Shown here: piece after piece, positions 7,126 to 14,197 of the stretch | How the letters are laid out: every line of letters begins with the position of its first letter | How positions within the stretch are numbered: position 1 is the first letter of the stretch | Assembly (NCBI GenBank): GCA_944388635.1 | Contig: CALXJN010000032.1 | Span: 1 to 14,197 of the forward strand | DNA length: 14,197 nt | Reading direction: 5' to 3' | Origin: an uncultured Clostridia bacterium | Lineage (GTDB): Bacteria > Bacillota > Clostridia > TANB77 > CAG-508 | Program-made: the position numbers and the translations under genes | Notes under the pieces: model-generated | The model's database searches: none | Seen by the model: the letters and a program-made list of their open reading frames with translations, nothing else | What the model was told of the DNA's origin: nothing

Positions 7126-9050
7126 TTAACATAACATTAAAAGACGGAAGTAAAAAAGAAGTAGAAAATGGAATTTCTGCTTTAGAACTTGCAAAAAGTA
7201 TTAGCGAAGGTTTAGCAAGAAATATGACAGCTGTTTTAATAGACGGAGAAGTAAAAGATTTAAGATTTAAGTTAGAGGAAGACTGCAATGTAGAAATTTT
7301 GACTTTTGAAAATAGTTTAGAAGGAAAGAAAGCTTATTGGCATACAACATCACACATAATGGCACAAGCAGTAAAAAGACTATTTCCAAAAGTTAAACTT
7401 GCAATCGGACCTGCAATAGATGAAGGATTTTATTATGATTTCGATACCGAAACCCCATTTTCAGAAGAAGATAAACAAAAAATAGAAGAAGAAATGAAAA
7501 AGATAATAAAAGAGAACTTGGAAATTACAAGATTTTCTTTACCTAAAAATGAGGCAATAGAGCTCATGAAGGATGAACCATATAAGGTAGAACTAATAGA
7601 AGAACTTCCAGAAGGAGAAGAAATATCATTCTATAAACAAGGAGAATTTACAGACCTTTGTGCAGGTCCTCATTTAACAAGCACAGGCAAAGTAGGCAAA
7701 GTAAAATTATTATCATCTTCTGGAGCATATTGGCGCGGAAGTGAGAAAAATAAGATGCTACAAAGAATATATGCAGTATCTTTCCCAAAGCAAAGTGAAT
7801 TAGATAAATATTTACAAGACTTAGAAGAAGCAAAACAAAGGGATCATAGAAGAATAGGAAAAGACTTAGAACTATTTATGACACATCCACTTGTAGGCTC
7901 AGGTCTTCCTATGTATTTACCAAATGGAGCAACAGTAAGAAGATTGCTTGAAAGGTATATACAAGATAAAGAGGTAAGATTAGGGTATAAGCATGTATAT
8001 ACACCTTCAATGGCAAATGTAGATTTATATAAAACAAGTGGACATTGGGACCATTACAAAGATGATATGTTTCCAGTAATAAAAATGGATACAGAGGAAT
8101 TAGTATTAAGACCAATGAATTGCCCACATCACATGTTAATATATAAAAACAAAATGCATTCATATAGAGAATTACCAATAAGAATTGGAGAACTTGCACA
8201 TGACTTTAGATTTGAAGATAGTGGTAGTGTTTGCGGACTTGAAAGAGTACGTGAAATGTGCCAAAATGATGCGCATTTGTTTGTAAGACCAGACCAGATA
8301 AAAGAAGAATTTAGAAAAGTTGTAGAGTTAATACTTTCTGTATATAAAGATTTTGGATTTAAAGATTATTCTTTTAGATTATCATTAAGAGATAAAGAAA
8401 ATAAAGAAAAATATTTTGATGATGATGATATGTGGGAAATGGCAGAAACACAGCTAAGAAGCATATTACAAGAAATGAAATTAGACTTTTATGAAGCAAA
8501 AGGAGAGGCTGCTTTCTATGGACCAAAACTTGATGTACAAATAAAAACAGCCGTAGGACATGATGTAACTATATCAACATGCCAATTAGACTTCCTATTA
8601 CCACAAAGATTTGAACTAGAATATATTGGAGAAGACGGAGCAGCGCACAGACCAGTAGTTATACATAGAGCAATACTTGGAACATTTGACAGATTTTTAG
8701 CATTTTTAATAGAAGAAACAAAAGGAGCTTTCCCAATGTGGCTTGCACCAGTTCAAGTGAAAATACTTCCAATAACAGATAATCAACTAGAATATGCAAA
8801 AAAATTAAATAATGAATTAGAAGAATTAGGCATAAGAACAGAATTAGATGAAAGAAATGAAAAGATAGGATATAAAATTAGAGAAGCTCAAATGGAAAAA
8901 GTACCATACATGCTTGTTTTAGGAGAAAAAGAAGCAGATAGTAATAAGGTAAGTGTTCGCTCAAGAAAAACAGGAGATATGGGACAGATGAGCATAGGAG
9001 AATTTAAGGAAAAAATAGAAAAAGAAATAAAAAATTATGTTGTTGATTAA
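7122..9050 (+). CDS. thrS: Threonyl-tRNA synthetase
   Basis: ThrRS charges tRNA-Thr in the cytoplasm; at 642 residues it equals the E. coli enzyme in length. It has an N-terminal TGS domain (1-60), the editing domain with HTTSHIMAQAV and FTDLCAGPHL, a class II catalytic core, and a C-terminal anticodon-binding domain from about residue 535. The zinc ligands that select threonine are Cys334 (MNCPHH), His385 (NDAHLF) and His515 (VIHRAILG). Class II motif 3 is seen in GTFDRF. The ATG overlaps the stop of the restored vanZ-like frame as ATGA, and GAAAGGGG lies about ten bases upstream, so translation may be coupled to vanZ. Unlike most Firmicutes thrS genes it has no visible T-box. rpiB follows after 14 bases. 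Confidence 0.98.
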   Translation: MINITLKDGSKKEVENGISALELAKSISEGLARNMTAVLIDGEVKDLRFKLEEDCNVEILTFENSLEGKKAYWHTTSHIMAQAVKRLFPKVKLAIGPAIDEGFYYDFDTETPFSEEDKQKIEEEMKKIIKENLEITRFSLPKNEAIELMKDEPYKVELIEELPEGEEISFYKQGEFTDLCAGPHLTSTGKVGKVKLLSSSGAYWRGSEKNKMLQRIYAVSFPKQSELDKYLQDLEEAKQRDHRRIGKDLELFMTHPLVGSGLPMYLPNGATVRRLLERYIQDKEVRLGYKHVYTPSMANVDLYKTSGHWDHYKDDMFPVIKMDTEELVLRPMNCPHHMLIYKNKMHSYRELPIRIGELAHDFRFEDSGSVCGLERVREMCQNDAHLFVRPDQIKEEFRKVVELILSVYKDFGFKDYSFRLSLRDKENKEKYFDDDDMWEMAETQLRSILQEMKLDFYEAKGEAAFYGPKLDVQIKTAVGHDVTISTCQLDFLLPQRFELEYIGEDGAAHRPVVIHRAILGTFDRFLAFLIEETKGAFPMWLAPVQVKILPITDNQLEYAKKLNNELEELGIRTELDERNEKIGYKIREAQMEKVPYMLVLGEKEADSNKVSVRSRKTGDMGQMSIGEFKEKIEKEIKNYVVD

Positions 9051-9064
9051 TAGGAGGTAAAATT

Positions 9065-9511
9065 ATGATAGTTATTGGTTCAGATCATGGAGGATTTAAA
9101 TTAAAAGAGGAAATTAAAAGATATTTCGATGAAAAAGGAATAGAATATGAGGATAAAGGAACTTTTTCAGAAGAAAGTGTAGACTATCCAAACATTGCAA
9201 AAGAAGTGGCAAAAGATGTTTCTATTAAAAAAGCAGATACAGGAATACTTATATGCAGATCAGGAATAGGTATGTCAATGGTTGCAAATAAATTTAAAAA
9301 TGTCAGATGTGCTTTATGCTATGAAGAACAAACAGCAAAATTTGCAAGAATGCATAATAATGCAAATATGCTAGCACTTGGTGCAGATTATATAACAGTA
9401 AATGACGCAATATGCATTGTAAGACAATTTTTAGCAACACCATTTGAAGGTGGAAGACATGAGGCAAGAGTTAATTTAATCTCAGAAATAGAAAAAGAAA
9501 ACATGAAATAA
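9065..9511 (+). CDS. rpiB: Ribose-5-phosphate isomerase B (RpiB/LacAB family)
   Basis: RpiB interconverts ribose 5-phosphate and ribulose 5-phosphate in the non-oxidative pentose phosphate pathway. The 148-residue protein starts with the family motif GSDHGGFKLKE, has the presumed catalytic Cys64 in ICRSGIGMSM and His97 in ARMHNNAN, and ends with the typical FEGGRHEARV segment. The loop after the catalytic cysteine is usually CGTGIG; here it is CRSGIG, a conservative family variant of uncertain effect. LacA/LacB galactose-6-phosphate isomerases share this fold, but no lac genes are nearby. A GGAGG site (9053-9057) precedes the ATG, and the gene sits 14 bases after thrS, so it is part of the same transcript. 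Confidence 0.93.
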   Translation: MIVIGSDHGGFKLKEEIKRYFDEKGIEYEDKGTFSEESVDYPNIAKEVAKDVSIKKADTGILICRSGIGMSMVANKFKNVRCALCYEEQTAKFARMHNNANMLALGADYITVNDAICIVRQFLATPFEGGRHEARVNLISEIEKENMK

Positions 9512-9533
9512 TTAATTTATAAAGACGAAAAGA

Positions 9534-9567
9534 AGATTTTCTAAAGAGTAAAGCTTTGAGAAAATCT
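9534..9567 (+). terminator. Weak hairpin between rpiB and trpS
   Basis: AGATTTTCT at 9534-9542 pairs with AGAAAATCT at 9559-9567, with an inner AAAG/CTTT pairing. The stem core matches the fucO terminator. The following tract (AATTTTC) is weak, so read-through into trpS is likely. I saw no T-box or trp leader here. Confidence 0.5.
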
Positions 9568-9608
9568 AATTTTCACATAAGAATATATAAAAGATAGGAG
9601 AAGAGAAA

Positions 9609-10598
9609 ATGGATAAAAAAGTTATATTAAGTGGTGTGCAGTCAACGGGAAATTTAACACTTGGAAATTACTTAGGGGCTATAAGCAACTGGAAAAAGAT
9701 GCAAGAAGATTATGAATGCTACTATATGATTGCAAATCTTCATACTCTAACAATTAGAAATAATCCTGAGACATTAAGAAACAACACATTAAATCTCCTT
9801 GCTTTATATTTATCAGCAGGAATAGATCCAAAGAAAAGCCATATTTTTATACAGTCACAAGTTCCAGAACATGCAGAGCTTACATGGGTTTTAAATTGCT
9901 ATACATACATGGGAGAACTTTCAAGAATGACACAATTTAAGGATAAATCAGCAAAACATGCAGATAATATAAATAGCGGATTATTTACATATCCAGTGCT
10001 AATGGCAGCAGATATATTACTATATCAAGCAGATTTAGTTCCTGTTGGAGAAGACCAAAGACAACATTTAGAGATAACAAGAGATATAGCAGAAAGATTT
10101 AATAACATATATGGTCAAACATTTAAGCTACCAGAAGGTTACATTCCAAAAGTTGCGGCTCGTATTATGGGACTTCAAGAACCAACAAGTAAAATGAGTA
10201 AAAGTTCAAGTATTCCAAATGATAGTGTATTTTTAAATGATGAACCAGATGTTATAATGAATAAATTTAAAAGAGCAGTTACAGATTCTGAGAATGTTGT
10301 AAGATATGATGTAGAAAATAAACCAGGAATTAGTAATTTAATTTCAATATATGGAGCAATAACTGGAAAGAAAAATGAAGAAGTAGAAGAAGAATTTGCA
10401 GGAAAAGGATACGGAGACTTCAAGAAAAAAGTAGCAGAATGTGTAATAGAAGAATTGAAGCCTTTACAAAGTGAATACAAAAGCTTAATTGCAAATCCTG
10501 ATTATCTTAAAGAAATATATGTTGAAGGAGCTAATAAAGCAGAAGAAAAAGCTGCTAAGACTTTGAAAGATGTGTATGATAAGATAGGACTTATATAA
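9609..10598 (+). CDS. trpS: Tryptophanyl-tRNA synthetase
   Basis: TrpRS is a class I synthetase that charges tRNA-Trp. The 329-residue protein has the HIGH-equivalent TLGN at residues 17-20 within TGNLTLGNYLGAI, the segment PVGEDQRQHLEITRDIA that lines the active site, and an exact KMSKS at residues 195-199. Length is typical of the bacterial family (about 330). AGGAG lies nine bases upstream of the ATG. The stop codon at 10596-10598 touches the left terminal repeat of the element that separates trpS from obgE. Its place beside thrS, rpiB and obgE suggests a general housekeeping cluster. Confidence 0.97.
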   Translation: MDKKVILSGVQSTGNLTLGNYLGAISNWKKMQEDYECYYMIANLHTLTIRNNPETLRNNTLNLLALYLSAGIDPKKSHIFIQSQVPEHAELTWVLNCYTYMGELSRMTQFKDKSAKHADNINSGLFTYPVLMAADILLYQADLVPVGEDQRQHLEITRDIAERFNNIYGQTFKLPEGYIPKVAARIMGLQEPTSKMSKSSSIPNDSVFLNDEPDVIMNKFKRAVTDSENVVRYDVENKPGISNLISIYGAITGKKNEEVEEEFAGKGYGDFKKKVAECVIEELKPLQSEYKSLIANPDYLKEIYVEGANKAEEKAAKTLKDVYDKIGLI

Positions 10599-10646
10599 AT
10601 TGCAAAATAATTGCGTTTTGGCGTTGTTAAACTGCGCTATGAAAAT

Positions 10647-10698
10647 CCGGCTTTGCGTACTGAGGCTGTAACAAGCAAAGCTTTAACAGCCTCAGCAT
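10647..10698 (+). repeat. Palindromic repeat unit, copy 1
   Basis: A 52-base unit repeated 93 bases downstream. CTGAGGCTGT (10660-10669) pairs with ACAGCCTCAG (10686-10695), and inside AAGC (10673-10676) pairs with GCTT (10680-10683) around AAA. Differences from copy 2 are compensatory within the stems. Confidence 0.85.
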
Positions 10699-10739
10699 CA
10701 ACGTGCAAAAAGCACGCCTCCGGTTTTCTTGCTTGTTTG

Positions 10740-12130
<1,391 letters not shown>

Positions 12131-12166
12131 GATAATTTTGTATAGATATTTGAAGGTAGTAGAGTT

Positions 12167-12541
12167 ATGGATAAAAAAATGGAAGTTAAGAAATTAATAA
12201 ACAGTTTTAAATATGCTTTTGAGGGAATTGCGTCTTCGTTTAAATCAGAGAGAAACATGAAAATTCATGTTATAATTATGATTATTGTTATAATTTGGGG
12301 AATAATTTTTAAAATTAGTGCAATAGAATGGATTGTTTGTACAATATTATTTGCACTTGTAATTAGCGCAGAACTATTTAATACAGCTTTAGAAACAATA
12401 GTAGATATGGTTATGCCAGAAATAAACGAAAAAGCAAAGCTTGCAAAAGATATTTCAGCAGGAGCAGTTTTAATATTAGCAATTGCTTCAGCAATTGCGG
12501 GAATTATTATATTTCTGCCAAAGATAGTAGAGAGATTATAG
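12167..12541 (+). CDS. dgkA: Diacylglycerol kinase / undecaprenol kinase family membrane protein
   Basis: Small integral-membrane lipid kinase of 124 residues, typical for the DgkA family. In Gram-positive bacteria most members phosphorylate undecaprenol to feed cell-wall lipid carrier recycling rather than diacylglycerol. The amphipathic N-terminus SFKYAFEGI is followed by helices at about 32-50 and 54-70 and a last helix at 98-118. The catalytic signature is ISAELFNTALETIVD, with Glu69, Asn72, Glu76 and Asp80, followed by KLAKDISAGAVL. An ATG 12 bases downstream is an alternative start; 12167 has only a weak AAGG site. The neighbour obgE, 36 bases upstream, suggests co-transcription. No phosphatase or cytidine deaminase gene, common partners elsewhere, is next to it. 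Confidence 0.92.
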   Translation: MDKKMEVKKLINSFKYAFEGIASSFKSERNMKIHVIIMIIVIIWGIIFKISAIEWIVCTILFALVISAELFNTALETIVDMVMPEINEKAKLAKDISAGAVLILAIASAIAGIIIFLPKIVERL

Positions 12542-12567
12542 GAAAAGAACAGTGTCATATTTGATAA

Positions 12568-13479
12568 TCAAAACTTAATAATTTTTTCTATAATTTCTTT
12601 ATCTTCTATTTTATTAATCCCAAAACACTTTTTACCCAAATCTTTTATGGAAGCGCCTAAATGATACATTTCTTCATTATCTAAAACAATGAATCTGTCG
12701 TGAAATTTATTTGTTTTAGCAATTTTTAGAATAGGATATTCCTTATTAAATTTTTGAATATCTATATTTTGGATATTACTTTTGTTAGATGTTAAAATAA
12801 CTACTTCTACATTATTCTTCTTTTTAGTTAACATTTTCAAAACACTGTCATCAATATAATTATCTATAATTAAAATTTTTTTATTTGCTGTTTTTATAAT
12901 ATCTACAATAAGACTATAAGCATCGTATATTTGTCCTTGAAAAAATATTCTTTGTTTTAGACTTTCTTCATGTTGTAATTGATTAAATAATATTTCAAAT
13001 TTTTTGTCTTGCTCAACGAATTTTTTATCCATTTTGTTTTCAATGTTAATTACTTTTTCAAATAAATTTTTATTAGTATTTATAAATTTTCTCATTTCTA
13101 TAAATGCTCTCATAATATTTATACTTACTTCTATTGCAATATCATTTTTTAATACTCCTGACAACATTGCTATTCCTTGCTCTGTAAATGCATAGGGTAA
13201 ATATTTTTCACTTCTATATTTATTCTTTTCTCCCTTTGATGTGGTTCCATTTTGGAACCACATTTTATCCATTTCATCCCTAGTAAGCTGAAAACAAAAA
13301 TCTTCTGGAAATCTATCAATATTCCTTTTTACAGCTTTGTTTATATTTTTAGTTTCATAATGATATAACATAGCTACGTCACTATCTAGCATTACTTGTT
13401 TTCCTCTTATGGTATATATTAAATTTTTTATTTCTTCATTAGATATTTCATTTTGTATTGATAATTTGTTTTCTTCCAT
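12568..13479 (-). CDS. ORF6N domain protein with C-terminal PLD-like domain
   Basis: This 303-residue protein has an ORF6N domain at about residues 15-103 (LIYTIRGKQVMLDSDVAMLY through PYAFTEQGIAMLSGVL), known from phage antirepressor-like DNA-binding proteins. A charged, probably coiled-coil linker (about 137-175) leads to a C-terminal phospholipase-D-like domain. That domain carries one HxRx4D motif (His260, Arg262, Asp267 in KFHDRFIVLD) followed by HLGASIKDLGKK. Classical PLD nucleases have Lys where this has Arg, so catalysis is uncertain. Such proteins are scattered in accessory regions and their role is not established; an origin from a phage or mobile island is plausible. Start 13479 has AAGGA nine bases upstream, and lies after the predicted transcription start, whereas the open frame's first ATG at 13521 does not. 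It converges on dgkA with a 26-base gap. Confidence 0.8.
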   Translation of the reverse strand: MEENKLSIQNEISNEEIKNLIYTIRGKQVMLDSDVAMLYHYETKNINKAVKRNIDRFPEDFCFQLTRDEMDKMWFQNGTTSKGEKNKYRSEKYLPYAFTEQGIAMLSGVLKNDIAIEVSINIMRAFIEMRKFINTNKNLFEKVINIENKMDKKFVEQDKKFEILFNQLQHEESLKQRIFFQGQIYDAYSLIVDIIKTANKKILIIDNYIDDSVLKMLTKKKNNVEVVILTSNKSNIQNIDIQKFNKEYPILKIAKTNKFHDRFIVLDNEEMYHLGASIKDLGKKCFGINKIEDKEIIEKIIKF

Positions 13480-13509
13480 ATATTCACATCCTTGCATTAG
13501 ATTGTTAAT

Positions 13510-13538
13510 ATTGTAAAACATTTGTTTGTAGCTGTCAA
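13510..13538 (-). promoter_or_regulatory. Consensus promoter of the ORF6N gene
   Basis: On the minus strand a perfect -35 box TTGACA (13538-13533) is 17 bases from TACAAT (13515-13510). Transcription should start near 13503, about 24 bases before the chosen ATG. This is one of the best promoters in the window, so the gene is probably expressed. Confidence 0.8.
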
Positions 13539-13569
13539 GTTTTTATCTAATTTTATATATTTTTTCTAT

Positions 13570-13713
13570 TTATATCAATACTATTAAATGAGTATAATGC
13601 TGCTTTATTTTGCTTTGTAAATTAATCTTTCCATTTTTAGTTGTGTAATTATAATTTTTAATGTTTTCCAATAACTCCGGTTCTAATTCTTGTATTATCT
13701 TAAATTTAAGCAT
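13570..13713 (-). CDS. Possible small ORF of 47 residues, unknown function
   Basis: An ATG at 13713 with AAGGAG eight bases upstream opens 47 codons beginning MLKFKIIQELEPELLENIKN and ending at TAA 13570-13572. The first half looks like a charged helix. In another frame the DNA continues as AALYSFNSIDINRKNI, which looks at least as protein-like, so this may be a frameshifted remnant of a slightly longer protein. It lies between the tRNA-Gly terminator and the ORF6N promoter with no promoter of its own that I can identify. I do not recognise a family. Confidence 0.35.
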   Translation of the reverse strand: MLKFKIIQELEPELLENIKNYNYTTKNGKINLQSKIKQHYTHLIVLI

Positions 13714-13743
13714 AAAAAAATCTCCTTCTTTCCAGAAAGAGAA

Positions 13744-13784
13744 TAAAAAAACAACCTACAAACTTTTGCAGTTCGTAAACTGTT
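13744..13784 (-). terminator. Intrinsic terminator of the tRNA-Gly gene
   Basis: On the minus strand AACAGTTTACGAACT (13784-13770) pairs along all 15 positions, including several G-U pairs, with AGTTTGTAGGTTGTT (13764-13750) over a five-base loop. A run of T follows (13750-13744). It lies seven bases after the encoded CCA end. Confidence 0.8.
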
Positions 13785-13790
13785 AGAATT

Positions 13791-13864
<74 letters not shown>

Positions 13865-13876
13865 ATGTTAATATCT

Positions 13877-13905
13877 ATTATAATATTTTATCATAAATAT
13901 TACAA
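13877..13905 (-). promoter_or_regulatory. Promoter of the tRNA-Gly gene
   Basis: On the minus strand TTGTAA (13905-13900) is 17 bases from a perfect TATAAT (13882-13877), which ends 12 bases before the mature tRNA 5' end. Together with the terminator it shows the tRNA is a single, independently transcribed unit. Confidence 0.7.
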
Positions 13906-13915
13906 TAGATATATT

Positions 13916-14197
13916 TTAAAATATTCTCAGAACATCATTGTATGCAACATATAATGATAATAAAATCATTAAAATAAATCCAAAAGATTCTATATTTATT
14001 TGTATTCTTTCATTCATAGGTTTTCTTCTTATTGCTTCTATTAAATATACAATAACCTTCCATCCATCAAGAGGTGGTATAGGCAATAAATTTGTAACAC
14101 CTAATGCTAAAGATATTAATGCTAAAACATATATAAAATCAAGAAATCCGTTTGTATCTGCTACAAGTGAAGATATTCCTATAGGTCCCATAAGTTG
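13916..14197 (-). CDS. rseP: C-terminal part of an RseP-type site-2 zinc metalloprotease (partial)
   Basis: The frame enters from the right edge and ends at TAA 13918-13916; 93 residues are visible. The segment MGPIGIS matches the post-PDZ GPVGI region of the family, and NLLPIPPLDG is the conserved third motif that carries the catalytic aspartate's neighbourhood in M50 peptidases. Membrane helices flank it (about IYVLALISLALGVTNLL and FGFILMILLSLYVAY). The HExxH zinc site lies beyond the window. RseP-type enzymes cleave anti-sigma factors or remnant signal peptides within the membrane. The gene is close to the tRNA-Gly promoter, whose -35 box begins about ten bases after the stop codon. Confidence 0.9.
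   Translation of the reverse strand, partial: QLMGPIGISSLVADTNGFLDFIYVLALISLALGVTNLLPIPPLDGWKVIVYLIEAIRRKPMNERIQINIESFGFILMILLSLYVAYNDVLRIF

Noticed and set aside
9512..9608. T-box or trp leader attenuator before trpS
   Set aside because: The 97-base gap has only one weak hairpin and no recognisable T-box sequence or specifier loop.
13480..13521. Upstream ATG codons at 13521 and 13497 for the ORF6N gene
   Set aside because: The first is upstream of the expected transcription start; the second lacks a ribosome binding site on a leader of only a few bases.

Overview
The window comes from a low-GC Gram-positive bacterium, most likely an uncultured member of the Clostridia. The base composition is strongly AT-rich, arginine is written almost entirely as AGA, the ribosome binding sites are of the AAGGAGG type, and the promoters are extended -10 sigma-A promoters. 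There is also a relic of the short prepilin family typical of gut Clostridia (KGITLIA leader).

Layout on the plus strand: the tail of a probable MTA/SAH nucleosidase gene (1-107), a hairpin terminator, a decayed prepilin-like pseudogene (192-408), purL (566-4288), trmB (4349-5008), a degenerate repeat, fucO with a near-consensus promoter (5225-6376) and a strong terminator. A housekeeping cluster follows: a vanZ-like gene (6627-7125), thrS (7122-9050), rpiB (9065-9511), trpS (9609-10598), a MITE-like hairpin element (10598-10818), obgE (10855-12130) and dgkA (12167-12541). On the minus strand are an ORF6N plus PLD-like protein (12568-13479), a possible 47-codon ORF, a solitary tRNA-Gly with its own promoter and terminator (13791-13864), and the C-terminal part of an RseP-type protease (13916 to the edge).

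The most striking feature is a possible recoding system. Two genes, obgE (normally essential) and the vanZ-like gene, are each broken by one extra C placed directly before a conserved glycine codon. In both, the zero-frame codon at the break is CGG (CGGA in obgE, CGGT in vanZ), and skipping one base restores the family sequence to its full length. A manual scan found no other in-frame CGG codon in any gene of the window. The tRNA-Gly in the same window has anticodon UCC followed by G at position 37 (the usual loop has A37), so bases 34-37 read UCCG, the exact complement of CGGA. Its anticodon stem also departs from the usual tRNA-Gly, with a U30-C40 mismatch and a flipped 31-39 pair. I infer that this tRNA may read CGGN as a four-base glycine codon, making these programmed +1 frameshifts. 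Sequencing error or true gene decay remain alternatives that only wider genomic data can exclude.

Other points of interest are a ~220 bp element between trpS and obgE with terminal inverted repeats and two internal hairpins related by compensatory changes, an A17 run inside purL, and the prepilin relic.
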